From contig NZ_CP063169.1 in NCBI RefSeq assembly GCF_014960965.1, positions 2,017,581 to 2,081,580 on the forward strand: a stretch of 64,000 bases of DNA, read 5' to 3'. Positions 1 through 8,793 of this stretch are shown one piece after another. The notes below the pieces were generated by a model. That model worked only from the letters and a program-made list of their open reading frames with translations, was not told the DNA's origin and made no database searches. The stretch is from Ruania alkalisoli (GTDB lineage Bacteria > Actinomycetota > Actinomycetes > Actinomycetales > Beutenbergiaceae). Numbering within the stretch: the first letter of the stretch is position 1; each line of letters starts with the position of its first letter. The position numbers and the translations under genes are program-made.

Positions 1-171
1 GTGAGCGTCCCGCTGATCGCCAGTGGCGGCGCCGGGACCGTCGAGCATTTCGTCGACGCTGCCCGGGCAGGTGCGGACGCTCTGCTTGCGGCGAGCGTCT
101 TCCACTTCGGTGCGCTGAGCGTCGGTCAGGTCAAGGCAGCGCTGCGCGAGGCAGGCTTCCCGGTCCGGTAG
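1..171 (+). CDS. hisF: Imidazole glycerol phosphate synthase cyclase subunit, C-terminal end (partial)
   Basis: This is the last 56 codons of HisF, cut by the window start. HisF cyclises PRFAR with ammonia from HisH to give IGP and AICAR in histidine synthesis. The visible part has the final phosphate-binding loop of the beta/alpha barrel (IASGGAG, residues 6-12 of the fragment), then [14 protein letters not shown], typical of the HisF C-terminus (normally followed by ALREAG as here). The gene ends in TAG. Location beside hisI and the trp genes fits the actinobacterial his-trp neighbourhood. The first codon in the window is a GTG inside the gene, not a start. Confidence 0.93.
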   Translation: MSVPLIASGGAGTVEHFVDAARAGADALLAASVFHFGALSVGQVKAALREAGFPVR

Positions 172-186
172 GGCCGGCGCCACGAG

Positions 187-816
187 TCAGGCGGCCCAGT
201 CCCGCATCCTGGCGACGGCGTCCGGTGCGCCACGCAGGGTGAGGTCGGCGTGGTCACGGCGCCCGAAGGCGTAGAGCGCCTGCTCGACCGGTTCCCCTAC
301 GAGGGCGACGCTGTCGCTGTCCTTCCGGACCTGAGCACGCGGACCACCCGGCCACACGAGGACCACGCCAGTCGGTGCCGAGCGGTAGGCCAGGCGCGCC
401 ATCGCCACCGTGGCGTTCCAGATGGCCAGCTCCTGCTCCGCCGGGAGAGCGCGGGGATCGGTCGGTCGTTCTCCGGCGCGGCGCACGTCCTCGTGGTGCA
501 CGAGGTATTCGAGGTGGTTGGCGGTTTCATCGGCACGGTCGCCCAGGAGCGGCAGGGATACGAGGCCCGACATTCCGGGTCCACTCCCGGAGAACTCAGC
601 CAGCAGGTCCTCGTAGGAGTGCGGCTCGGTCAGCGTGGTGGACAACTCGTCGATGGCGGCATCGGCGCCGCGCAGCAGCGCCCATGGGCGATGACCGCGC
701 AGGTACAGGTGGGCCGCCAGGTGGCGGGTCTGCCAGCCTTCGCACAGAGTCGGTGCGTCGGGGCCTGCTGCCCGCATCGTCTCGAGAAGTGCGTGCTGCT
801 CACGTTGTGCCCACAT
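187..816 (-). CDS. TIGR03085-type metal-binding protein (maleylpyruvate isomerase / DinB-like fold)
   Basis: About 209 residues from an ATG at 816. A GTG two codons upstream is an alternative, and a longer reading to 975 adds a non-conserved arginine-rich stretch. The N-terminal pattern MWAQREQHALLETM, then TLCEGW (residues 23-28) and AAHL (34-37), is the signature of the mycothiol-dependent maleylpyruvate isomerase N-terminal fold in its TIGR03085 subgroup. A second His/Glu cluster, HLEYLVHHEDVR (101-112), would complete a DinB-like metal site. The biochemical role of this subgroup is not established. It is convergent with hisF and divergent from the ABC exporter. Placement of this family between hisF and hisI is, from memory, common in actinobacteria. 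Confidence 0.82.
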   Translation of the reverse strand: MWAQREQHALLETMRAAGPDAPTLCEGWQTRHLAAHLYLRGHRPWALLRGADAAIDELSTTLTEPHSYEDLLAEFSGSGPGMSGLVSLPLLGDRADETANHLEYLVHHEDVRRAGERPTDPRALPAEQELAIWNATVAMARLAYRSAPTGVVLVWPGGPRAQVRKDSDSVALVGEPVEQALYAFGRRDHADLTLRGAPDAVARMRDWAA

Positions 817-981
817 GAGCACAGCCTGGCATACGTGGATGGCATGCGGGACGGCCCGGCGGTCGACGTGCGGGCCACGGTGCCGGGTCGGTGTGCCAGG
901 ATAGGAAAGTTCGTTCCGTCCTGGTGCCGTGCCGTCTGCCCGGCCGTTCGCTTTACACCTCCTCGAGGGAGTCATCTCCGC

Positions 982-2841
982 ATGCCCACCGTGCCATCCG
1001 GCCCGGATCGTTCAGACCCTGACAGACCTCATGCCTTGGCCGGCAGCGCCATACGCCGTTCCTTGCTCCTACTGGGCCGTGGCCTGAGATCTCAGCCGCG
1101 TGCGTTCACGATCGCGATCGGTGCGAGCGTCGGCTACGGCGTGGCACTCGTGGCCTCGGGGTGGGCCCTCGGTCAGGTGACCGACCAGATTGTCGTTCCC
1201 GCGCTGACCGGCGGCGTCAGTCCGGGCACCCCATGGTTGGCCGGCGTCGCCCTGCTGGTCATCGCTGTCGCCACTGCTGTCGGAGTTGCGCTGCGGCGTA
1301 CCTTCGCCGGGGTGGGTGCGCTCGGGGTCCAGGCCGGGCATCGCCGGGCTGTGACGCGTCAGTATCTGCGGTTGCCGATGACCTGGCATCGCAAGCACCC
1401 GGCCGGGCAGCTGCTCTCCAACGCGAATGCTGATGCGGAGACCGCCGGGTTCGTGTTCGGGCCGTTGCCGTTCGCTCTCGGGGTGATCGCCATGATCCTC
1501 GTGGCCAGTGGTGCGATGCTCGCCGCCGATCCTGTCCTCGGTGCCATCGGGATCAGCATGCTGCCGCTGATCTTGGTGGCGAATGCGGTGTACCGCCGGA
1601 AGATGGCACCGGCGGTCACTGAGGTGCAGCATGAACGCGCTGTTGTCTCTGATGTGGCCCACGAGAGTTTTGAGGCTGCGGCTGTCGTGAAGTCGCTGGG
1701 AACCGTTGACGTCGAGGAGGAGCGTTTCGCGGCGGCTGCGGACCGGCTGAGGCGGGCGAACGTCCGCGTGGGCCGGATCCGGTCGGTCTTTGACCCGGTC
1801 ATCGATCTGCTCCCCGCGTTGGCGACCCTGGTGGTCCTGGCGCTCGGAGCCATTCGGGTCTCGTCGGGCCACATCGGGACGGGAGATGTGGTCACTGCCT
1901 CCTACCTGCTGACCGTGCTCGCGATCCCGGTACGCGCCATCGGGTTCGTCCTGGGTGACCTGCCGCGGTCGCTGGTGGGTCACGACCGGATCTCCCGGGT
2001 GATCGACGCTCGCGGGTACCTCCCGGAGGGCCAGCGTGTGCTCTCGGGTGGCGGTGGTATGCGCCTGGACGCGGAGTCGGTGACGCTGCGCGTACCCGAT
2101 ACCGACTCACCACACGGCGAGCGGACGATTGTGCGCGAGGTGGGATTCGCCGTGCCGGCCGGTCACACGCTCGCCATCGTCGGCCGCACCGGTGCTGGCA
2201 AGTCCTCGCTGGTCGACCTGCTTGCCAGGCTCCGTGACCCGTCCGAGGGAGTGGTGCGCTACGACGGTGTGGACGTGCGCGACCTGTGCAGCGCTCACCG
2301 CACCGCCACCGTCGCGTTGGTGGCCCAGCAAGCGTTCGTGTTCGAGGACACCGTCCGCGACAACGTCACCCTCGGCGACGGCCCTGCTGATCGCCCATTC
2401 ACCGACGAGGAGGTCTGGAAGGCGCTGCGGATCGCCTGCGCGGACGCCTTCGTCGATGCACTCCCCGATGGGCTCGACACCGTGATCGGGGAGCGGGGTG
2501 CCAGTCTCTCGGGCGGACAGCGGCAGCGCTTGGCGATCGCCCGGGCACTGATCCGGCGCCCCCGCTTGCTCCTGCTCGATGACGCCACGTCGGCGCTGGA
2601 CCCCGTGGTGGAGCAGTCGATCCTCACCGGGCTGCGCGAGATCGCCGGTGATGTGACGGTGGTGATGGTGGCCTACCGCAACGCCACCATCGCTCTCGCC
2701 GACACGGTGCTGCACCTGGACCGTGGGCAGGTGACGGGTATGGGTTCGCATGACGATCTGCTGGCCGCCGATGCCGGGTACCGGCGCCTCGTGACCGCCT
2801 ACCAGCGGGATCGTGACGAGCGTACCGAGGCCAGTCGATGA
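982..2841 (+). CDS. ABC exporter half-transporter, degenerate-site subunit (TMD-NBD)
   Basis: A 619-residue half-transporter with about six membrane helices (residues 30-330) followed by an ATPase domain. It pairs with the next gene to form a heterodimeric exporter. Walker A GRTGAGKS is at 401-408 and the signature LSGGQ at 509-513, both canonical. The Walker B end reads LLLLDDATSALD with Asp534 in place of the catalytic Glu, and the H-loop reads VAYRN with Tyr565 in place of His. This subunit therefore should not hydrolyse ATP at its own site. The start chosen is ATG 982, preceded by a GAGGGA sequence; an in-frame opening further upstream lacks family similarity. Its stop overlaps the next start (ATGA). 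The substrate is unknown; drugs, lipids or peptides are all possible. Confidence 0.88.
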   Translation: MPTVPSGPDRSDPDRPHALAGSAIRRSLLLLGRGLRSQPRAFTIAIGASVGYGVALVASGWALGQVTDQIVVPALTGGVSPGTPWLAGVALLVIAVATAVGVALRRTFAGVGALGVQAGHRRAVTRQYLRLPMTWHRKHPAGQLLSNANADAETAGFVFGPLPFALGVIAMILVASGAMLAADPVLGAIGISMLPLILVANAVYRRKMAPAVTEVQHERAVVSDVAHESFEAAAVVKSLGTVDVEEERFAAAADRLRRANVRVGRIRSVFDPVIDLLPALATLVVLALGAIRVSSGHIGTGDVVTASYLLTVLAIPVRAIGFVLGDLPRSLVGHDRISRVIDARGYLPEGQRVLSGGGGMRLDAESVTLRVPDTDSPHGERTIVREVGFAVPAGHTLAIVGRTGAGKSSLVDLLARLRDPSEGVVRYDGVDVRDLCSAHRTATVALVAQQAFVFEDTVRDNVTLGDGPADRPFTDEEVWKALRIACADAFVDALPDGLDTVIGERGASLSGGQRQRLAIARALIRRPRLLLLDDATSALDPVVEQSILTGLREIAGDVTVVMVAYRNATIALADTVLHLDRGQVTGMGSHDDLLAADAGYRRLVTAYQRDRDERTEASR

Positions 2842-4628
2842 GTCAGCCGAGCGCTCAGATCGAGCAGACCTCCTCCCTCGGAGTGCTGGCGACCCTCCGC
2901 GAGGGCATCCGGATCTCACCGGCGATCAAAGACGGCATCGTGGTCTCCGCATTGCTGGCCATCGTCGCCACGGCCGGCAAGGTCATCGTGCCGATGGCGG
3001 TCCAGCTCACCACCGACCGGGGCCTGTTTGCCGACGGCGGTGTGAATGTGCCGTTGGTGCTGCAGTTGTGCGCCGTGGCCGCTGTCGGTCTCCTGCTCAC
3101 CTCGGCGTGCACCACTTGGGTGAACATCCGCCTCTTCCGGGCGGCGGAAGCTGGGCTGGCCCAGCTGCGAGTCAAGGCGTTCCGGCACGTGCACGACCTG
3201 TCGGTCCTGACCCAGAACACCGAACGGCGAGGAGCGCTGGTGTCGCGCGTCACCTCCGACGTCGACACGATCTCGATGTTCGTGCAGTGGGGCGGGATGA
3301 TGCTGCTGCTGTCTTCCCTGCAGATCGCGGCTGCCACGGTGGCGATGCTGGTGTACTCGTGGCAGCTGACGCTCGTGGTGTGGCTCGCCGTCGCGCCGAT
3401 GCTCATCCTGGCACCACGAGCGCAGCGGGCACTCAGCCGCGCCTACGGCGAGGTGCGTGAGCGGGTCGGCATCATGCTGGGCCGGATCTCGGAGTCGGTT
3501 GTCGGCGCGCAGACGATCCGCGCGTACGGAGCCGATGAACGTACACAGCGCCGGGTGGATACCGCGATCGATGATCACCGCCGTTCGGCCGTCCGGGCCC
3601 AAACCCTCGCGGCCGTCGCGTTCTCCGCCGGGGTGCTGCTGTCCGGACTGGCCTTGGCAGCGGTCGTGGTGGTGGGCACGATGCTCGGCATCGGGGGCGA
3701 GATCACGGTCGGGGGGCTGCTCGCGTTCCTGTTCCTCGTCCAGCTCTTCGTCGGGCCGGTGCAGTCTGCCACCGAGGTCCTCAACGAGATGCAGAACGCG
3801 GTGGCCGGGTGGCGCAGGGTCATCACGGTGCTGCACACGCCGTTGGACGTGACCGATCCGGAGCATCCTGCACCAGCCGGGCCACGTGGGCCGGCCGAGC
3901 TCCGCTTCCAGGACGTCTCGTTTGCGTACCCGGGCGGTGAACGTGTCTTGAAGGACGTCACTCTGACCATCGAATCCGGAGCGCGGGTGGCGATCGTCGG
4001 CGAGACCGGGTCCGGGAAGACCACACTGGCCAAGTTGCTGACCCGGATGATGGATCCGGCCGCCGGATCGGTCCAGCTGAACGGTACCGATCTGCGTCAG
4101 CTCGCCCTGTCCGATCTACGGGACCGGGTGGTGATGGTGCCGCAGGAAGGGTTCCTGTTCGAGGGCACGATCGAAGAGAACATCGCCTATGGGAACAAGG
4201 ACCGGACCCGCTCGGTGGACGTCACCGAGGTGCTGCGTACGCTCGGTCTGGATGACTGGGTTGCGTCCCTTCCAGGTGGGGTGGGGACCGAAGTAGGGCA
4301 GCGCGGTGAGGCGCTCTCGGCAGGTGAGCGCCAGCTCGTGGCCATCGCACGCGCCTACCTGGCCGACGCGGACGTGCTTGTCCTGGACGAGGCGACCTCC
4401 GCCGTCGACCCGGCCACGGAGCAGCGGATCAGCACTGCACTGGCGCGTCTCACGCAGGGCCGGACCTCGGTGGCGATCGCGCACCGGCTCTCCACGGCCG
4501 AGTCCGCCGACATGGTCGTGGTGGTGGATGCCGGCCGGGTGGTCGAGGTAGGTCGCCATGACGAGCTCGCGGCCAATGACGGTGTCTACGCGCGGATGCA
4601 CGCTTCGTGGATCGTGGCCAGCGCGTGA
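2838..4628 (+). CDS. ABC exporter half-transporter, catalytic subunit (TMD-NBD)
   Basis: A 596-residue partner of the preceding gene, translationally coupled by ATGA. An N-terminal six-helix domain (about 30-320) precedes an ATPase with Walker A GETGSGKT (388-395), Walker B LVLDE (catalytic Glu518), and H-loop IAHR (His549), all canonical. Its signature motif is altered to LSAGE (493-497). Combining the two subunits gives one consensus site (this Walker A/B plus the partner's LSGGQ) and one degenerate site, as in TM287/288 and BmrCD exporters. It is a plasma-membrane exporter of unknown substrate, placed between a TIGR03085 gene and hisI. Confidence 0.9.
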   Translation: MSQPSAQIEQTSSLGVLATLREGIRISPAIKDGIVVSALLAIVATAGKVIVPMAVQLTTDRGLFADGGVNVPLVLQLCAVAAVGLLLTSACTTWVNIRLFRAAEAGLAQLRVKAFRHVHDLSVLTQNTERRGALVSRVTSDVDTISMFVQWGGMMLLLSSLQIAAATVAMLVYSWQLTLVVWLAVAPMLILAPRAQRALSRAYGEVRERVGIMLGRISESVVGAQTIRAYGADERTQRRVDTAIDDHRRSAVRAQTLAAVAFSAGVLLSGLALAAVVVVGTMLGIGGEITVGGLLAFLFLVQLFVGPVQSATEVLNEMQNAVAGWRRVITVLHTPLDVTDPEHPAPAGPRGPAELRFQDVSFAYPGGERVLKDVTLTIESGARVAIVGETGSGKTTLAKLLTRMMDPAAGSVQLNGTDLRQLALSDLRDRVVMVPQEGFLFEGTIEENIAYGNKDRTRSVDVTEVLRTLGLDDWVASLPGGVGTEVGQRGEALSAGERQLVAIARAYLADADVLVLDEATSAVDPATEQRISTALARLTQGRTSVAIAHRLSTAESADMVVVVDAGRVVEVGRHDELAANDGVYARMHASWIVASA

Positions 4629-4660
4629 GGGTAGCCACGCAGACGTGGCAGGATCGGGGG

Positions 4661-5029
4661 GTGTCCGATGTGAGCCTCACCCTGGATCCGGAAGTCGCCG
4701 GGCGACTCTCCCGCAATGATCAGGGCCTCGTGTGCGTCGTCGTGCAGGACGACGACTCCGGCGAGGTGCTGATGGTGGCGTGGATGAACGACGAAGCGCT
4801 GCGGCGCACCCTCACCGAGGGCCGGGTGACGTACTGGTCCCGGTCCCGGCAGGAGTACTGGCGCAAGGGCGACACCTCCGGCCACGTCCAGTACGTCCGG
4901 TCGGTGGCGATCGACTGCGATGGTGATGCCCTGCTGCTGCGCGTGGAGCAGATAGGCCCCGCCTGCCACACGGGGACGCGCAGCTGCTTCCAGGCCGGTG
5001 GCCTGCTGCCGTTGAGCCGGGAGGCATGA
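4661..5029 (+). CDS. hisI: Phosphoribosyl-AMP cyclohydrolase
   Basis: HisI opens the adenine ring of PR-AMP, the third step of histidine synthesis. It is a cytosolic zinc and magnesium enzyme. From GTG 4661 the product has 122 residues. AGGA sits about 7 bases before this start, and GTG 4670 is an alternative. Diagnostic motifs are [22 protein letters not shown], the Asp-rich DCDGDALLL and the zinc-binding CHTGTRSC near the C-terminus. There is no HisE (pyrophosphohydrolase) domain, so hisE must be elsewhere. It overlaps trpE (ATGA region), which couples His and Trp genes in one transcript. Confidence 0.95.
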   Translation: MSDVSLTLDPEVAGRLSRNDQGLVCVVVQDDDSGEVLMVAWMNDEALRRTLTEGRVTYWSRSRQEYWRKGDTSGHVQYVRSVAIDCDGDALLLRVEQIGPACHTGTRSCFQAGGLLPLSREA

Positions 5030-6624
5030 TGACTGAGTCCACGGAATCAACCGCACCGGCTGATCCCGCAACCGACTCTCCCGCTGGCGCATTGCCCGCT
5101 CCTCCGCCCTGGGGGGCGACCTGGCCCACCCTCCCGGAGTTCCGTGAGATGGCCACCCATCGCCGCGTGATCCCGGTGGTACGTCGCCTGCTCGCCGACG
5201 ACGTCACGCCTGTCGGGTTGTACCGTCAGCTCTCCTCGGGGCGTCCGGGCACGTTCGTGCTCGAGTCCGCCTCCGACGGCGCGTGGTCGCGGTGGTCCTT
5301 CATCGGTGTGACGGCCCGGGCGATCCTCACCGAACGGGACGGGCAGGCGCACTGGACCGGTGATGTGCCGGTGTCGGTTCCCACCGAGGGGAACGTGCTC
5401 AGTGTTCTGCGCGGGGCGCTGGCGGCGCTACACACCCCGAGCCTGCCGCACCTGCCACCGTTGACCGGTGGATTGGTCGGTTCACTCGGTTGGGACGTGG
5501 TGCACCACTGGGAGCCGACGTTGCCGGCGGTTCCACCCGACGAGCTCGACGTCCCGGACGTCGCGCTGTGCCTGGTGGGCGACATGGCCGCGATCGACCA
5601 CCACACCGGTGACGTGTGGTTGATCGCCAATGCGATCAATACCGACGACTCCGATGCACGCGTCGACGAGGCGCACGCCGACGCTGTCGCCCGCCTGGAC
5701 TCGATGCAGGAGCAGCTGGTGGCGCCGACTCGATCCCACGCACTGCGCGCGACCGATGTTGAGCAGCCCGAACTGCAGTTCCGGACCGCTCGGGAGGACT
5801 ACGCCGCCGGCGTCCAGGCAGCGAAGCAGGCGATTCGCGACGGCGAGGTGTTCCAGGTGGTGCTGTCCCAGCGCCTCGACCTCGACTGCCCGGCCGACCC
5901 GCTCGATGTCTACCGCGTGCTGCGCACCATCAACCCGAGCCCGTACATGTACTTCCTGCACCTGGCCGATGCCGATGGCGGGGAGTTCCACGTGGTCGGA
6001 TCCAGCCCGGAGACGCTGGTGAAGGTGACGGGCCGGGAAGCGCAGAGTTTTCCGATCGCGGGATCGCGGCCACGCGGTCGCAACCCCGGGGAGGATCGGC
6101 GGCACGCCGAAGAACTGCTGGCCGACCCGAAGGAGCGGGCTGAGCACCTGATGCTGGTGGATCTGGCCCGCAACGACCTCGGTCGCGTCTGCGAGGCGGG
6201 CTCGGTCGCCGTCGTGGAGTTCATGGAGATCAAGCGGTTCAGCCACATCATGCACATGAGCTCCACCGTGGTGGGCACCGTGCGTGAGGATGCCTCGGCC
6301 GTTGACGTGCTGACAGCGACGTTCCCGGCCGGCACCCTCTCCGGTGCACCGAAGCCACGGGCGATCGCCCTCATCGACGAGCTGGAACCTGCCCGGCGGG
6401 GTATCTACGGGGGCACCGTGGGCTACTTCGACCTCGCAGGTGACCTCGACATGGCGATTGCGATCCGGACCGCACTGATCTGCGGCGGCAGGGCCAGTGT
6501 GCAGGCCGGCGGCGGGCTGGTGGCCGACTCCGATCCTGAGGACGAGTACTGGGAGACCCGGAACAAGGCCGCCGCAGCCGTCCGAGCGGTCCAGATCGCG
6601 TCCGCAGTGGCGGAGGTGGAATAA
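5029..6624 (+). CDS. trpE: Anthranilate synthase component I
   Basis: TrpE converts chorismate to anthranilate, using ammonia from TrpG, and is the committed enzyme of tryptophan synthesis. The product has about 531 residues. Its N-terminal part carries the ESA-S-W type feedback region (FVLESA-SDGAWSRWSFIG). The chorismate-binding domain shows IRDGEVFQVVLSQR, GSSPETLVKV, SRPRGRNPGED, LVDLARNDLGRV and GTLSGAPKPRAIALID. An ATG directly before (5026) is in frame but too close to the GGAGG at 5020-5024, so 5029 is preferred. No TrpG or TrpD is encoded in the window. No tryptophan-rich leader peptide or attenuator is seen, since the gene is internal to an operon. Confidence 0.96.
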   Translation: MTESTESTAPADPATDSPAGALPAPPPWGATWPTLPEFREMATHRRVIPVVRRLLADDVTPVGLYRQLSSGRPGTFVLESASDGAWSRWSFIGVTARAILTERDGQAHWTGDVPVSVPTEGNVLSVLRGALAALHTPSLPHLPPLTGGLVGSLGWDVVHHWEPTLPAVPPDELDVPDVALCLVGDMAAIDHHTGDVWLIANAINTDDSDARVDEAHADAVARLDSMQEQLVAPTRSHALRATDVEQPELQFRTAREDYAAGVQAAKQAIRDGEVFQVVLSQRLDLDCPADPLDVYRVLRTINPSPYMYFLHLADADGGEFHVVGSSPETLVKVTGREAQSFPIAGSRPRGRNPGEDRRHAEELLADPKERAEHLMLVDLARNDLGRVCEAGSVAVVEFMEIKRFSHIMHMSSTVVGTVREDASAVDVLTATFPAGTLSGAPKPRAIALIDELEPARRGIYGGTVGYFDLAGDLDMAIAIRTALICGGRASVQAGGGLVADSDPEDEYWETRNKAAAAVRAVQIASAVAEVE

Positions 6625-6627
6625 GGC

Positions 6628-7242
6628 GTGATCGCGTCCAGGAGTACCTCCGAGCCGCATCGCCGCAGTGTCGGACGCCGGACCGCGGTGCTGGTGCTGC
6701 TGGCGGTGGGAGCGCTGCTGCTCGTGCTCAGCCTGCCGACGTGGGCCCACGCCCCGGTACGCACCACGATCGGCGCCGGCGGGACGGCATCAGTGTCCGG
6801 AGCTGATGGCGCCCCGCTGGTCCCTAGCCTGGCGCTGGTGGTGATCGTGGCTGGTCTGGTGATCGGCTTGGCCGGCCGGGTCGCGCGTGTCGTGGCAGCT
6901 GTGGCCGCAGCACTCGGTGGACTCGGCGCGATCGTCGCGGTCGTGGCTTTCCTGCGGGATCCGCAGACGCCGGTACAGTCCGTGGCCGCGGACATGACCG
7001 GAGTGCGTGAGCTCGGTGGGGCCGTGACGACCACGGTCTGGCCCTGGCTGGCGCTCGTGGCCGGTGCGACCGTCGCACTCGTCGGCACGCTCCTGCCCTG
7101 GCGGATGGGCAGCTGGCGCGCAGCCGCTCGGCGCTACGAGCGCGCACCTGACCCGGATGAGGAATCCGGGCAGCTTGGGCGCGCTACCAGGATGGCGGAC
7201 TGGGACGCGTTGAGCCGCGGTGAGGACCCCTCCGACCGGTAG
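6628..7242 (+). CDS. Trp-biosynthesis-associated membrane protein (TIGR02234 / Trp_oprn_chp)
   Basis: A 204-residue integral membrane protein starting at GTG, three bases after trpE. Four hydrophobic segments are visible (about residues 20-40, 68-85, 88-108 and 136-155), followed by a charged cytosolic tail ending RMADWDALSRGEDPSDR. This architecture and position, directly after trpE, define the actinobacterial family annotated as Trp biosynthesis associated; its molecular role is unknown. RYERAPDP and WDALSRGEDP in the tail are typical of the family by recall. The gene belongs to the trp transcription unit. A TAGGCT sequence overlapping its stop could be a -10 element for the next gene. Confidence 0.85.
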   Translation: MIASRSTSEPHRRSVGRRTAVLVLLAVGALLLVLSLPTWAHAPVRTTIGAGGTASVSGADGAPLVPSLALVVIVAGLVIGLAGRVARVVAAVAAALGGLGAIVAVVAFLRDPQTPVQSVAADMTGVRELGGAVTTTVWPWLALVAGATVALVGTLLPWRMGSWRAAARRYERAPDPDEESGQLGRATRMADWDALSRGEDPSDR

Positions 7243-7284
7243 GCTGGTACCAGAACACCATCTGGCGGACGAAGGGCACGACTC

Positions 7285-7569
7285 ATGACCACCTCAGCAC
7301 GCTCCGGTGCGGCACAGTCCGTGGCAGTCACCGGCTCGGCCGAGCAGATCCGTCCGCCTGCATCGCCCCCGCAGAATCACGGCCGTACGGTTGCTGCCTG
7401 GGTCTTCTTCCTGGCCGGGGTCGTCGCGACCACTGTGGCCGGGGTTGGCTTCGTCCTTCCGTCGATGCCGCTGATCGCCGTCGGTGCCGGGCTGTTTGTG
7501 CTCGGCGGGATCGTCAGTCTGTCCCTGCGGGCCGCCGGACTGGGACAGGTACGCCGCTCGCGGCGATGA
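7285..7569 (+). CDS. HGxxPAAW family small membrane protein (variant motif)
   Basis: A 94-residue protein with a hydrophilic N-terminus, the motif NHGRTVAAW (residues 31-39), and two transmembrane segments (about 38-57 and 60-83). The family is named after HGxxPAAW; here the Pro is Val. Members are almost always found among actinobacterial trp genes, between trpE and trpC, as here. No function is known. The stop overlaps the start of the next gene (ATGA). Confidence 0.82.
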   Translation: MTTSARSGAAQSVAVTGSAEQIRPPASPPQNHGRTVAAWVFFLAGVVATTVAGVGFVLPSMPLIAVGAGLFVLGGIVSLSLRAAGLGQVRRSRR

Positions 7570-8009
7570 TGGGCGTGGCGACCGGCGGAACGCACGCGGG
7601 GGCATCCGTGGGCGAGCGGGTGCGTCGAGACCGCGTGGCCCCGACGGCGATCGGCGGCGTTCTCGCCGCTGGTACCGGTCTGGTTGTGCTCATGCAACCG
7701 CAGGCAGGAGGGCCGGTACTGTGCCCACTGCTCGCGCTGACGGGTCTCTACTGCCCGATGTGCGGTGGGTTGCGCACGACCGCCGCGCTGGCCCACGCCG
7801 ATGTCGCGGCCGCGTGGTCGGTGAACCCGATGCTCACGGTGCTTCTCCCACTGGCCGCCGTGGCCTGGGCGGTGTGGATGGTCCGTTCCTGGCGCGGGCA
7901 GTCGCCGCTGCGGATCCCCGATGCCGTGTACCCGGCACTCGCCGTCGCTGTGGTCGTCTTCGGAGTGCTGCGCAACATTCCTTTTCTCGCCCCCTTTCTG
8001 TCACCGTAA
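7566..8009 (+). CDS. DUF2752 membrane protein
   Basis: A 147-residue protein with about three membrane helices and the DUF2752 signature CPLLALTGLYCPMCGGLRTT (about residues 53-72), a pair of CxxC-like cysteines plus the Gly-Gly-Leu-Arg motif. Function is unknown; conserved cysteines at a membrane face suggest metal or redox chemistry, but this is inference. ATG 7566 overlaps the previous stop; a second ATG at 7569 is equally possible. It is co-directional with the trp genes and precedes a DUF4190 gene. Confidence 0.82.
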   Translation: MMGVATGGTHAGASVGERVRRDRVAPTAIGGVLAAGTGLVVLMQPQAGGPVLCPLLALTGLYCPMCGGLRTTAALAHADVAAAWSVNPMLTVLLPLAAVAWAVWMVRSWRGQSPLRIPDAVYPALAVAVVVFGVLRNIPFLAPFLSP

Positions 8010-8029
8010 GACCCGATGCAGGAGCACAT

Positions 8030-8668
8030 GTGAATCACCCCACCAATCCCTACGGGTCGTACTTCTCGGATTCAGACCCCGACGGCACCGGCAGTCACAC
8101 CGGAGGGCAGCAGTCCTCTCCGTCCGGATCCTCCTCCCAGTACGGGCCCTACGGGACTGGGCAGGGCGGCAGCGAGGCACAGCCACCGTGGAACAGCGCG
8201 CCGGGACCGGGAGCAGGCCAGGGTATGCCGCCCGGACCCCCCGCCCCACCGGGACCGCCCGGACCGCCCGGTCCGCCCGCACCCCCTGGGCCTTACGGCC
8301 AGCCGGCAGGCGGGTACGCCCAGCCCGGCGTGTACGGGGGCGCAGGAAGCTACGGGGCGCCTGGACCCTACGGGGCTGCAGGCAACCAGGCCGGGTACGG
8401 CGGCTACCCGCCGGTGAGCTCGTCCAACAACTCCCTCGGTGGCTGGGCCCTAGGACTGGGGATCGGTGGAGTGGTCCTGAGCTGTCTATGGATGATCGGA
8501 GGCCTGCTGGGCCTCGCTGCGGTGCTCCTCGGGGTCAGGGCTCGCAATGCCGTCGCCGCTGGTCAGGCATCCAACGGTGGTATGGCGATGGCGGGAATGA
8601 TCCTTGGATTCGCCGCGATCCTGTTCAGCATTGTGGTCGCGGGCCTGAGCCTGCTCGGCGCCTTGTAG
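8030..8668 (+). CDS. Pro/Gly-rich DUF4190-type membrane protein
   Basis: A 212-residue protein starting at GTG 8030, five bases after GGAG. The first two thirds are low-complexity: Gly/Ser/Gln-rich, then a collagen-like run of Gly-Pro-Pro and Ala-Pro-Pro triplets (about residues 63-88), then Tyr/Gly-rich repeats (YGQ, GVYGG, GSYGAPGPYGA). The C-terminal third has two hydrophobic helices flanking a short basic loop containing GVRARNAVAAGQASNGG, which fits DUF4190. Function is unknown. Such proteins place a disordered proline-rich tail at the membrane, possibly in contact with division or cell-wall proteins (inference). Confidence 0.75.
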   Translation: MNHPTNPYGSYFSDSDPDGTGSHTGGQQSSPSGSSSQYGPYGTGQGGSEAQPPWNSAPGPGAGQGMPPGPPAPPGPPGPPGPPAPPGPYGQPAGGYAQPGVYGGAGSYGAPGPYGAAGNQAGYGGYPPVSSSNNSLGGWALGLGIGGVVLSCLWMIGGLLGLAAVLLGVRARNAVAAGQASNGGMAMAGMILGFAAILFSIVVAGLSLLGAL

Positions 8669-8793
8669 ACCACTCCCTGGGCGACGCCTGACCTGGGTGG
8701 CGAAGTCTGGAGGGATGAGGGCGCTCGTGAGACGAGTGATCGGCACCCCCAGTCACGTCCTACGATGGTCATCGAACCGAGGAGAGGCGGATC

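Noticed and set aside
250-981. An extended N-terminus for the first exporter subunit
   Set aside because: It would run opposite the TIGR03085 gene and adds no exporter features; ATG 982 has a better site.
4986-5040. A trp attenuator or Trp-rich leader peptide before trpE
   Set aside because: trpE is coupled to hisI and no leader with tandem Trp codons is present.
8221-8300. Collagen-like Gly-Pro-Pro repeats as a mobile or repeat element
   Set aside because: They are part of the coding frame of the DUF4190 protein and vary by codon, so they are protein low complexity.
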